From: JALZKA01 sp963734015
GTDB taxonomy: Bacteria > Actinomycetota > Thermoleophilia > Solirubrobacterales > 70-9
Length of the DNA: 64,000 nt
Reading direction: 5' to 3'
Assembly (NCBI GenBank): GCA_963734015.1
Contig: CAVTFG010000019.1
Location: 196,344 to 260,343 of the forward strand
A model generated the notes under the pieces. It was not told where the DNA came from. It saw only the letters and a program-made list of their open reading frames with translations, and did no database searches. Of the stretch, positions 9,369 through 17,370 are shown one piece after another (within the stretch, counting starts at the first letter, position 1; the number at the start of each line of letters is the position of its first letter). A program made the translations under genes and the position numbers.

Positions 9369-10310
9369 ATGCCGGATGGACGACACTCGACACCCAGGCC
9401 CAGCGGGGGGATCGGCGCTCAGATCCTGATTCTCAGTGACGTCGAGAGCGAGGCCGACTCCCTGCGCCGGATGCTGCGGACCCTGCTCGACGACGTCGGA
9501 GGTGCGACCGTCGCGCAATCGCTGGACGAGGCTCGATCGCTCCTGCGAGCCGGCGAATGGGACTGTCTCGTGCTCGCGACCAGCGAGGGGATCGGCGACG
9601 CGACGATTCCCGCCGTGCTGCGACACGATGAGCTCGTCCACCGGCTCCCCGTCGTCGTCGTCGGCGACGGCCCGGTCTGGCAGGCCGGCAAGCACGCCCT
9701 CGCCCTCGGGGCCGACGACTACGTATCGCGCGCCGAGCTGGGCGAGGACCGACTTTCCTCCGCGGTGCTGCTCGCGATCGAGCGCGGGCGACGCCGGGCG
9801 GTCGAGCCTCCGATTCGCGACGCGCTGACCGGACTCCCAAACCGCCTCCTCTTCATGGATCGGCTGCGCCTGGCGTTCGCGCGGCGGGAACGCTCCCCGA
9901 TGGAGATCCTCGTGATGTTCATCGACGTCGACTCGTTCAAGGACATCAACGACCTCCTCGGCCACGGCGCCGGCGACGCCGTCCTGCTCGCGGTGGCCTC
10001 GCGCCTGCGCACGAACTTCCGCGCCAGCGACACCGTGGCCCGGCTCGGCGGCGACGAGTTCGCGGTGATGTGCGAGGGCCCGGAGCTCCGCGACCTCTTG
10101 ACGACGCTGGTGGGCAAGGTCGAGGAGGTGTTCCGCGAGCCGATCCCGATCAACGGCGAGGATCTCGTCGTGGTCGCCAGCATGGGCGCGGTCTTCGCCG
10201 AGCCCAACGAGCGGGATGCCGAGCTGCTGCTTTCCCGAGCCGATGCTGCGATGTACGAGAAGAAGCGCCGCACGACCGGCGGCCCGAGCATCGACGACCT
10301 GCGAGTCTAG
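9369..10310 (+). CDS. diguanylate cyclase (GGDEF) with receiver-like domain
   Basis: 313 residues. Residues 20-140 have a response-regulator-like fold (QILILSDVESEADSLRRML; ALALGADDYVSRAEL) but the phosphoacceptor position reads DCLVLATSEG, so it is a pseudo-receiver. Residues about 155-305 form a complete GGDEF domain: DALTGLPNRLLFMDRL, FIDVDSFKDIND, RASD inhibitory site five residues before GGDEF, and a canonical active-site loop RLGGDEFAV. It should make cyclic-di-GMP from two GTP and be product-inhibited through RASD. ATG 9369 chosen because it follows an AACAGGAC-type RBS. Neighbour to a degenerate HD-GYP gene, suggesting a local c-di-GMP circuit. Confidence 0.9.
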   Translation: MPDGRHSTPRPSGGIGAQILILSDVESEADSLRRMLRTLLDDVGGATVAQSLDEARSLLRAGEWDCLVLATSEGIGDATIPAVLRHDELVHRLPVVVVGDGPVWQAGKHALALGADDYVSRAELGEDRLSSAVLLAIERGRRRAVEPPIRDALTGLPNRLLFMDRLRLAFARRERSPMEILVMFIDVDSFKDINDLLGHGAGDAVLLAVASRLRTNFRASDTVARLGGDEFAVMCEGPELRDLLTTLVGKVEEVFREPIPINGEDLVVVASMGAVFAEPNERDAELLLSRADAAMYEKKRRTTGGPSIDDLRV

Positions 10311-10315
10311 ACCGC

Positions 10316-13261
10316 TCAGCAGCTCCCGTTGACGGTGTCGATCGCCTGGAGCCCGGCGATGGTGTCCTCGCCACCGCCGGTGCAGTTGAACGTGTCAGCG
10401 CCGCCGTTGCCGTTCAGGAGGTCGTCGAACGGGCCGTCCGTCAGGACGTCGTTACCGGCTCGGCCGAACAGGGTCGCAGCCGCCTGCGCGGCGGCGGCGC
10501 TGATCACGTCGGGGAACCCGCTCCCGGAGATCGTCTCGATGCTGGCGGTGATGTCGTCGCGGCTGCCCGCGGGCCCATCCGTCGAGTTCCCGTCGTCGGC
10601 GCTTGCCGGCCCCGTGGGCTCGATGTCGGCCGTGACTCCGGCACCGTGGTCGGCGTAGAACACGCGATCCAGCCCCGCCCCGCCGGTGAAGCGGTCGGCG
10701 CCCGTGCCGCCGTAGAAGTCGTCGTTGGCCGGGCCGCCGGCGAGGACGTCGTCACCGGCGCCGCCGTCGATGATGTTTCGCTTGCTGCCGCCGTTTACCG
10801 TGTCGTTGCCGTCGCCGGCGTTCACGGTCAGACGGCGCTGCGAGCCACTCGCGGCGTTCAGCGTGTCGGCTTGATCGCCGAGGTTCAGGGTCACATCCGA
10901 AACGCCGCTGGCGCTGCATTCCACCCGATCGGAAGCGACCTGCGTACAGCCCGCACCCGCTTGGATCCCCGGCTCGACGAACCGATAGTCGCCGCTCGCG
11001 ACCGAGATCGCCACGTTGTTCTGCGCCCCTGCCGAGGCCTGATAAGTGATGTCGCCGGCCTTGCTCACGGTGGCAGCGTTCTGGTTGGTCACCGTGATCG
11101 AGTGGGGCGCGCTTGTCGTGGTCCCGCCGCTGTTGTCGGTCGCCTTGGCCGTGAGCGTGTAGTTGCCGGGCGCGACCCCGGCGTCGCTGACCGAGAACGG
11201 CGCGGTGTCGTCGGTGCCCACCAGGGTCGTGCCGCGGAAGAACTCGACGTTTGTCACGTTGCCGTCCGCATCCGCCGCGTCGGCCGAGATCGTGTAGCCC
11301 GCGGGGGCCGTGAACGACGCTCCGCCGGCCGGGGCCGTCAGCTGGACCGTGGGCTTCTGGTTGGCGACGAGCTCGACCTCGGCCAGCGCGAGCGACGTGG
11401 CCGGGGCTGTCGATTGGATCCGTAGGTACTGCGCGTTCCGGTTGATCGTTGCGAGGCTCGTGTACTGGCCGGCCGGCGTCTGGACCCGCACGGCGGTGAC
11501 GCCGGGCTGGTTGCGGGCCGTGGTGAGGTCGGTCGACTGGATCGGCTGGCTCGAGGCGATCAGCCAGACGTCGTGGTTGCCGACGTCGCAACAGGTCGTC
11601 GGCAGCCGCAGCCGGACGTTCTCGATGTCACGCGGGGCGCCGAAGTCGACCTCCCACCACGGCTGCGTCTCGTCGAGCGTGCGACTGATCTTCGCGCCGC
11701 TGCCCTGAGCAGCGTCGCCGTCGAACGCGTTCCAGGCCGGTGAGGCGACGTCGCGCTGCGAGACCTGGACCACGCGCGGTTGCGGCGTCGACGTGGGCGA
11801 TGGATACATGCGGACGACGGGAGCGATCGAGGGCGTGCCGTCTTCGTTGACCAGGAAGACCATGTAGTACCCGGGCGGCGCCTGGTCCACGGAGGGCGCC
11901 CGCATCTCGACTCGGCCGCTCTGGGCCGTGACGGGCAGCTGCACGAATGCCTGTCCAGTGTTGACCTGGTGCGTCGTCGCGGCGAGGCGGATGAACGACG
12001 CGTAGGCGATGTCGTTCGGGGTGTTCGTGTCGACGGTGAACGTCTGGCCGGCGGCCACGCTCGCCGGCGCGCCCGTCGCGGTCGGCCGCGGCGCGGGCTG
12101 GCCGCTGCCGTCGTCACGGAAGAGATACGGAGGCGAGAAGAACTGCCCGTTCGGCTCCTGCACCTCGTCGAAGGACGAACCGGCCGACCAGACCCGCCCG
12201 TCGGGTAGCAGCGCAGCGACGGAGTGGTAGGTCCGCCGCCGCTCGATGTTCGCCATGCTCGTCCACGAGTTGGTCGAGGGCGAATAGATCTCCGGCGTCA
12301 TGACCGGCGTGCCCTTGGTGTCGCTGCCGGTGGAGTTGCCGCCGATCACGAGGACCTCGCCCGTCGGCAGCGTCAGGGCCTGGCCCGTCATGTGCGGGAA
12401 GCTGCTCTGCGCGGCCAATTGGTACTGCGGGGTGCCGGAGGAAGCGTCGAGGATCATGCTCGAGCGCGAGGTCCCGCCCGAGTTGTAGAACAGCGTGTGC
12501 GGCCCGATCAGCGTCCGCACGCCGCGGCGCCGGGCCTGAAGCAGCGTCTGATCCGCGATCGTGGTCAGGCTGGTGTCCGAGAGCAGGAAGCGGCCCGGCC
12601 CGGCGGTGGCGTTGTCGCCGACGTCCTCGATCACGAAGTTCCCGTTCGGGGTGCGGACGAGGTCCGGATACCAGTTGGTGCGGAACGTGGTGTTGAGGTT
12701 GGTGCTGACGCCCGTCAGCTGATTGAACCGCTCGATCCCGGCGCTCGTCCCGCCGGCGACGATCGGGTTCCCCTCGCGGTCGAGCGTGCCGCCGGGATAC
12801 CAGCGGCGCTGGTTCATCTGGCCGAGCACGGAGAACGTGCGCGAGGCCGCGTCGTAGATCTGCACGTCCGCGATCGCCCCGGCGCCGGAGTCGGAGCCGC
12901 CGCCGATCACGGCCAGCCTGCCGTCGGGGAGGGTGGCGATGAGGCTGCAGAAGGTCGTCCGGGGAGCGATATTGGCCGTGCGCGTGATCTGACCGGTCTG
13001 GGGGTCGAGGATCATCGCGGGCCCGTTGTTGGGGACGGAGCCGAAGTTGGGCGGGCGGTTGGCCTGGTCCCAGGCGACGATCTTCCCGTCGGGCATCACG
13101 CCCATCGAGACCGGCACCACCGGATACTGCTGGAGCGGCCCCCACGCCCCCTCAACGGCGGGATCGGCAAACGCGGACTGCGGCGCGCAAAAAGCACCGG
13201 CTGCGATCGCCCCTGTTACCAAGAGCCGGGCGGTAACCCGCACTCCCCCCGATGTCCGCAT
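10316..13261 (-). CDS. secreted galactose-oxidase-like multidomain protein with RTX tail
   Basis: About 981 residues from ATG 13261. Signal peptide (RLLVTGAIAAGAFCAPQSAFA), then a kelch-like seven-bladed propeller of the galactose oxidase/glyoxal oxidase type (VSMGVMPDGKIVAWD, IATLPDGRLAVIGGG, TGQALTLPTGEVLVIGGNS), the DUF1929 Ig-like C-terminal domain of that family (FFSPPYLFRDDG...), a discoidin/F5-8-type-C-like carbohydrate-binding domain, an Ig-like domain (VQLTAPAGGASFTAPAGY), and Gly/Asp-rich RTX repeats (GDDVLAGGPANDDFYGGTGAD) ending at VNGSC. Probable copper-radical oxidase of sugars or aldehydes on the cell surface; copper ligands were not verified. GTG 13294 is an alternative start, but it would leave the direct repeats inside the ribosome-binding region. 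Confidence 0.8.
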   Translation of the reverse strand: MRTSGGVRVTARLLVTGAIAAGAFCAPQSAFADPAVEGAWGPLQQYPVVPVSMGVMPDGKIVAWDQANRPPNFGSVPNNGPAMILDPQTGQITRTANIAPRTTFCSLIATLPDGRLAVIGGGSDSGAGAIADVQIYDAASRTFSVLGQMNQRRWYPGGTLDREGNPIVAGGTSAGIERFNQLTGVSTNLNTTFRTNWYPDLVRTPNGNFVIEDVGDNATAGPGRFLLSDTSLTTIADQTLLQARRRGVRTLIGPHTLFYNSGGTSRSSMILDASSGTPQYQLAAQSSFPHMTGQALTLPTGEVLVIGGNSTGSDTKGTPVMTPEIYSPSTNSWTSMANIERRRTYHSVAALLPDGRVWSAGSSFDEVQEPNGQFFSPPYLFRDDGSGQPAPRPTATGAPASVAAGQTFTVDTNTPNDIAYASFIRLAATTHQVNTGQAFVQLPVTAQSGRVEMRAPSVDQAPPGYYMVFLVNEDGTPSIAPVVRMYPSPTSTPQPRVVQVSQRDVASPAWNAFDGDAAQGSGAKISRTLDETQPWWEVDFGAPRDIENVRLRLPTTCCDVGNHDVWLIASSQPIQSTDLTTARNQPGVTAVRVQTPAGQYTSLATINRNAQYLRIQSTAPATSLALAEVELVANQKPTVQLTAPAGGASFTAPAGYTISADAADADGNVTNVEFFRGTTLVGTDDTAPFSVSDAGVAPGNYTLTAKATDNSGGTTTSAPHSITVTNQNAATVSKAGDITYQASAGAQNNVAISVASGDYRFVEPGIQAGAGCTQVASDRVECSASGVSDVTLNLGDQADTLNAASGSQRRLTVNAGDGNDTVNGGSKRNIIDGGAGDDVLAGGPANDDFYGGTGADRFTGGAGLDRVFYADHGAGVTADIEPTGPASADDGNSTDGPAGSRDDITASIETISGSGFPDVISAAAAQAAATLFGRAGNDVLTDGPFDDLLNGNGGADTFNCTGGGEDTIAGLQAIDTVNGSC

Positions 13262-13294
13262 CGTCGACTCGATTTGGAGCCCACCCTGCCCCAC

Positions 13295-13337
13295 GAACGT
13301 GATCTGAACGTGAGACTGACATGAGAGCCGCTCTCAT
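13295..13337. promoter_or_regulatory. direct repeat plus palindrome upstream of the galactose-oxidase-like gene
   Basis: Two copies of GAACGTGA (13295-13302 and 13306-13313) repeat with an 11-bp period, the spacing used by OmpR/PhoB-type regulators, and are followed by a perfect dyad ATGAGAG-CCG-CTCTCAT (13321-13337). Both lie 34-76 bp before ATG 13261. Regulator identity is unknown. Confidence 0.45.
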
Positions 13338-13353
13338 AAGCTCAGAATGGGTT

Positions 13354-13458
13354 GCCCGCATCGTCGACGACGGCGAGTTCTTCGAGGTCCACGAGCACTG
13401 GGCCCAGAACATCATCTGCGGGTTCTCGCGGCTCGACGGCTATCCGGTCGGGATCGTC
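13354..13458 (+). pseudogene. 105-bp remnant of a carboxyltransferase gene
   Basis: Reads RIVDDGEFFEVHEHWAQNII and on to PVGIV, matching positions 7254-7358 of the carboxyltransferase with 3 mismatches in 105 bp; one changes Asp to Glu, the other two are silent. It sits in opposite orientation to that gene and stops abruptly 25 bp short of the mutase stop codon. No flanking homology, start signal or remaining gene is visible. Because it abuts a mutase gene, it may be the last trace of a second, paralogous pccB that once lay beside the mutase, or a product of gene conversion or misassembly. Confidence 0.8.
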
Positions 13459-13483
13459 CCACGTCCTCTCGACGCCGCTCGGG

Positions 13484-15154
13484 CTAGAAGAACGCGCCGC
13501 CGCGGTACTCGCCGAAGACGTCGCGCATGGCGTTGCAGACCTCGCCGAGCGACGCGTCGGCGGCCAGCGCCTCGCGGATCGGGTGGAGCAAATTGCCCTC
13601 GCCCTTCGCGACCTCGCGGAGGGCATCGAGCTTCGCGTCGACGCCGGCCTGATCGCGCGACTCCTTGAGCTTCTTCAGGCGGGCGACCTGGCGCGTCTCG
13701 GACTCCGGGTCCACCCTCAGGATGTCCACGTCGTCAACGGTATCGGTCACGTACTTGTTGACGCCGACGATGATGTCCTGGCCCGTGCGGTAGCGCTCGT
13801 GGTAGGAGGCGGCGGACTCCTCGATCTCCTTCTGGATGAACTCGAGCGCGTTGACCGAGCCGCCCTGGTTCTCGACCTCGGCCATCAGCTCCCACGCTCG
13901 CTTCTCGATCTCGTCGGTGAGCGACTCCACCAGGTATGAGCCGGCGAACGGGTCGACGGTATCGGCCGCGCCCGATTCGTGAGCGATCACCTGTTGTGTG
14001 CGAAGCGCGATCCTGGCTGAGCGCTCGGTCGGCAACGCGAGCGCCTCGTCGAAGCCGTTGGTGTGGAGGGACTGGGTCCCCCCGCTGACCGCGGCGAAGC
14101 CCTGGAGCGCGACCCGGATGATGTTCACCTCGGGCTGCTGGGCCTGGAGCGTGACGCCTCCGGTCTGGGTGTGAAAGCGGATCATCTGCGAGCGCTCTTT
14201 GGACGCGCCGAACCGCTCGCGCATGAGCTTGGCCCACATCCGGCGCGCCGCCCGGAACTTCGCGATCTCCTGGAAGACGTTGTTGTGGCAGTTGAAGAAG
14301 AACGCCAGCCGCCCGGCGAACGCGTCGATCTCGAGCCCGCGCTCGAGCGCCGCCTCCGTGTAGGCGATCGCGTTCGCGAGCGTGAACGCCACCTCCTGCA
14401 CGGCCGAGCAGCCCTTCTCGCGGATGTGGTAGCCGGAGATCGAGATCGTGTTCCACTTGGGGACGCGCTCGGCGCAGTACTCGAAGATGTCGGTGGTGAG
14501 GCGCATCGTCGCCTCGGGCGGGTAGATGTAGTTGCCGCGCGCGACGTACTCCTTGAGCACGTCGTTCTGGACGGTGCCGCGCAGCGCAGTGGATTCGACC
14601 CCCTGCTCCTCGCCGACGAGCTCGTAGAGCAGCAGGAGGATCGCGGCCGGGGCGTTGATCGTCATCGAGGTGGAGACCTGGTCGAGCGGGATCTGGTCGA
14701 AGCAGATCCGCATGTCCTCGATCGTGTCGATCGGGACTCCCGTGCGCCCGACCTCGCCGTCGCAGAGCGGATCGTCCGAGTCGCGCCCGAGCTGGGTCGG
14801 CAGGTCGAACGCCATCGACAGGCCGGTCGAGCCGTGCTCGAGCAGATAGCGGTAGCGGCCGTTCGTGTCCTCGGGCGAGGAGAAGCCGGCGTACTGACGC
14901 ATCGTCCAGAGGCGGTCGCGGTACATGCGCTCGTGGATGCCGCGCGTGAACGGGTACTCGCCCGGCTCGCCGAGGCGCTCCTCCAGGCCGGATGCCACGT
15001 CGTCGGCGTCGTACAGCGGATCGATCTCGATCCCGGAATCGGTGAACTTCCGCTCGTCGTCCGGGCCGGTCACCGGCGCGATGTACCGGTGTGCCTCCGG
15101 GTCGTAGCTGCTCGCGTCGGCGTCGCTGGTCGCGGCCGTCTCCTCGTCGCTCAT
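13484..15154 (-). CDS. acyl-CoA (methylmalonyl-CoA type) mutase large subunit
   Basis: 556 residues, adenosylcobalamin-dependent mutase catalytic (TIM-barrel) subunit. It lacks the C-terminal B12-binding domain, so it must pair with a separate small subunit that is not in the window. Motifs: LWTMRQYAGFSSPEDTNGRY, GLSMAFDLPTQLGRDSD, STSMTINAPAAILLLLYEL, NTISISGYHIREKG, FHTQTGGVTLQAQQP and SLHTNGFDEALALPT. FDLPTQ rather than FDLATH is shared with isobutyryl-CoA-type and archaeal-type large subunits, so the substrate could be methylmalonyl-CoA or isobutyryl-CoA. ATG 15154 has TATCCT 7 nt upstream; the longer upstream frame would cross the divergent gene. The carboxyltransferase at 6.7-8.2 kb fits a propionate pathway. 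Confidence 0.9.
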   Translation of the reverse strand: MSDEETAATSDADASSYDPEAHRYIAPVTGPDDERKFTDSGIEIDPLYDADDVASGLEERLGEPGEYPFTRGIHERMYRDRLWTMRQYAGFSSPEDTNGRYRYLLEHGSTGLSMAFDLPTQLGRDSDDPLCDGEVGRTGVPIDTIEDMRICFDQIPLDQVSTSMTINAPAAILLLLYELVGEEQGVESTALRGTVQNDVLKEYVARGNYIYPPEATMRLTTDIFEYCAERVPKWNTISISGYHIREKGCSAVQEVAFTLANAIAYTEAALERGLEIDAFAGRLAFFFNCHNNVFQEIAKFRAARRMWAKLMRERFGASKERSQMIRFHTQTGGVTLQAQQPEVNIIRVALQGFAAVSGGTQSLHTNGFDEALALPTERSARIALRTQQVIAHESGAADTVDPFAGSYLVESLTDEIEKRAWELMAEVENQGGSVNALEFIQKEIEESAASYHERYRTGQDIIVGVNKYVTDTVDDVDILRVDPESETRQVARLKKLKESRDQAGVDAKLDALREVAKGEGNLLHPIREALAADASLGEVCNAMRDVFGEYRGGAFF

Positions 15155-15161
15155 CGCCTTG

Positions 15162-15180
15162 AGGATATGTCTCCTACGAT
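15162..15180. promoter_or_regulatory. divergent leaderless promoters of mutase and ATP-grasp genes
   Basis: Only 32 bp lie between the two ATGs. TATCCT (15167-15162, minus) is 7 nt before the mutase ATG; TACGAT (15175-15180, plus) is 6 nt before the ATP-grasp ATG. No -35 hexamer is obvious for either. The spacing predicts that transcripts start at the start codon. Confidence 0.5.
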
Positions 15181-15186
15181 CGTTCG

Positions 15187-16071
15187 ATGCGCGTCGCGAT
15201 CGCAACCTTCGCCTCGATGCCGCCGGAGTTCACCGACGACGAGCGGCTCGCTGACGCCATAGGGGCGCTGGGCGCCTCGGTCGCCCGCGTGTCCTGGGAC
15301 GACGCCAAGGCCGACTGGGCGACGTTCGATGCCGTTGTGATCCGCTCGACCTGGGACTACGCGTCGCGTCGCGACGAGTTCGTGGACTGGGCGGACTCGG
15401 TCGGAAGCCGCCTCCACAATTCGCCGGAGGTGATCCGCTGGAACACCGACAAGCGCTACATGGGCGATCTCGAACGTGCGGGCCTTCCCGTGGTGCACAC
15501 GGAGTACGTGGCGCCGGGCCAGCCGATTCCCGCGCTGGACGGCGAGGTGGTGGTGAAGCCGACGATCTCGGCGGGAGCCAAGGACTCGGGGCGCTTCAGC
15601 GAGCGGACGCATGACGACGCGTACGCGCTGATCGAGCGCATCCATCGAAGCGGGCGAACCGTAATGGTCCAGCCGTACCAGGTAGCGGTGGACAGCGCCG
15701 GCGAGACGGCAATCGTCTGCCTCGACGGCGAGCCCAGCCATGTGCTGCGCAAGGCCGCCGTCCTGCGGCCCGACGAGGTGGCCCCCGTTCGCGACGACGC
15801 CGTGGGAGCGGCGGAGGTCATGTACGACCCCGAGCTCGTGGTCGCCGGCGAGGCGACCGAAGCCGAGTTCGACCTCGCGCGCGAGGTCATCGACCACGTC
15901 TCCAGTCGCTTCGACTACGTCCCGCTCTACGCCCGCGTGGACATGGTCGCGGGCGCCGACGGCTCACCGGTCCTGATGGAGCTCGAGGCGGTCGAGCCCA
16001 ATCTCTACCTCCACCAGGCCCCGGGATCCGCCGAGCGGGTGGCGGCGGCGATCGCCGCCAGGGCCGCCTAG
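15187..16071 (+). CDS. ATP-grasp domain ligase
   Basis: 294 residues. The layout is an N-terminal nucleotide-side domain with VVIRSTWDYASRRDEF near residues 50-65, a central GEVVVKPTISAGAKDSGRF (ATP-grasp lysine strand and loop) near 120-138, and a C-terminal metal-binding strand VDMVAGADG...LMELEAVEPNLYLH. STWDY proteins are related to glutathione-synthetase-like ATP-grasp enzymes including the D-cycloserine ligase DcsG; they join a carboxylate to an amine through an acyl-phosphate. No biosynthetic partner is adjacent, so the product is unknown. Stop overlaps the convergent glycosyltransferase stop in a shared CTAG. Confidence 0.8.
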   Translation: MRVAIATFASMPPEFTDDERLADAIGALGASVARVSWDDAKADWATFDAVVIRSTWDYASRRDEFVDWADSVGSRLHNSPEVIRWNTDKRYMGDLERAGLPVVHTEYVAPGQPIPALDGEVVVKPTISAGAKDSGRFSERTHDDAYALIERIHRSGRTVMVQPYQVAVDSAGETAIVCLDGEPSHVLRKAAVLRPDEVAPVRDDAVGAAEVMYDPELVVAGEATEAEFDLAREVIDHVSSRFDYVPLYARVDMVAGADGSPVLMELEAVEPNLYLHQAPGSAERVAAAIAARAA

Positions 16072-17321
16072 CCCCGCCGCTCGATCGCCGTCTCGACCGC
16101 CGCCGCCATTCGCTCGGCGACCGCCGGGTACGAGTGCTCCTCGCGTGCGTGCGGATCGGGCGGCGGGATCTCGCGGCGGGCGACCCTGCGAAGCGCCTCG
16201 GCGATCGCCACGGGATCGCCGGCGGCGACCGGCTCGCTGCCGGCCTCGCGGGCGATCGTGCCCGCCTCGGTGCCCGCCGCCAGGGCGAGGATCGGCGGCC
16301 CGGCACTGAGGTATTCGTAGAGCTTGAAGTTGGCGAGTTGGCTGCGGATGGGATGAGCCACAAGGAGGAGGCAATCCGCCGCGCGCTGCAGGGCGAGCGC
16401 ACGGTCGCGGTCGAGCGAGCCGACGACCGAGATGCGAGCCGGGCCGACGTCGGTCGCGAACAGCTCGTTCTCGGCATCGGTCAGGGGCCCGGCGATCACC
16501 AGCTCGAGCGTGCCCGCCTCGTTCGGATGCTCGGCCGCCAGCTTCCGCAGCCCCTCGACCAGGGCGCGGGGGTCGCGGCCGGTACTTCCGAACCGCCCGG
16601 TGTAGACCAGCGAGACGCGGTCGGGATCGAGGAGGCCGGCGACGCTGGCGGGGTCGGCCGCGCCGAGGAGCTCCGGGTCGGCGCCGTTTCGGACCAGGAG
16701 CGGGTCGGCGATGCCCCGTGCCCGGAGGTCGGCGGCGGCGGGTTCGGAGACGCACACCACCACGTCGGCTCCGCCCAGCACACGGCGTTCCATCCGCTCG
16801 TCGAGGCGCCGCTGGGCCCGGGTCGGGAACGGCGGGCGCAGCGGCTCGAACGTCCAGGCGTCGCGCACGTCCGCCACCCAGGCGACGCCGCGCCGCCGCA
16901 GCGCTACGCCGACCGAGTGCGCGGACTCGGGCGGGGAGGTGGTGATCACGCAGTCGAAGGGCGTGTGCCGCTGGAGCGAACGGGCCCGGCGCCTGGCGAA
17001 GGGGGTCCATGCCAGCGCCAGCGGCTCGGGCACGATCAGCTTGCTGAGCGGGTGGGGCCGCCCGGAGTAGGTGTTCGAGTCGTAGAGGGCGTTGACGTGG
17101 TCGGCGCCGCGCATCCGCGCCCGCCACAGCTGCGCATCGGCGGTGCGCTCGACGCCGGCGTCTTCGTCGCTGGAGCCGGAGCCATAGGCCGACGTGGTCA
17201 GGACGGTCACGTCGTGGCCCGCCCGCCGCAGGTACTTGGCGAGCGAGGCCGGGCGGTGGGCGCCGGTGTCGCGGCACGGCGGGTAGAAGTACGAGACCAG
17301 CAGGATCCGGCGCCCACTCAC
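16068..17321 (-). CDS. GT4-family glycosyltransferase
   Basis: 417 residues from GTG 17321. GT-B fold retaining transferase: N-terminal RILLVSYFYPPCRDTGAHR with the FYPP loop, acceptor-side domain, then RNGADPELLG, LVYTGRFGS and the C-terminal nucleotide-sugar site KLYEYLSAGPPILALAAGTE. It should transfer a sugar from a nucleotide donor to a cell-surface glycan or lipid at the inner membrane face. It follows the other GT4 gene (17371-18543) by 49 bp in the same direction, with the nucleotide-sugar gene upstream, forming a small polysaccharide or glycolipid cluster. Donor and acceptor are not deducible. Confidence 0.85.
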   Translation of the reverse strand: MSGRRILLVSYFYPPCRDTGAHRPASLAKYLRRAGHDVTVLTTSAYGSGSSDEDAGVERTADAQLWRARMRGADHVNALYDSNTYSGRPHPLSKLIVPEPLALAWTPFARRRARSLQRHTPFDCVITTSPPESAHSVGVALRRRGVAWVADVRDAWTFEPLRPPFPTRAQRRLDERMERRVLGGADVVVCVSEPAAADLRARGIADPLLVRNGADPELLGAADPASVAGLLDPDRVSLVYTGRFGSTGRDPRALVEGLRKLAAEHPNEAGTLELVIAGPLTDAENELFATDVGPARISVVGSLDRDRALALQRAADCLLLVAHPIRSQLANFKLYEYLSAGPPILALAAGTEAGTIAREAGSEPVAAGDPVAIAEALRRVARREIPPPDPHAREEHSYPAVAERMAAAVETAIERRG

Positions 17322-17370
17322 GTGTTTCGCGCTCCGCCCGGGATACGGGCTCCCTTGTGGAGCTCCGCGC

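Noticed and set aside
13321..13668. ATG-started frame containing the carboxyltransferase remnant
   Set aside because: Only the 105-bp slice is meaningful; the rest is antisense to the mutase gene.
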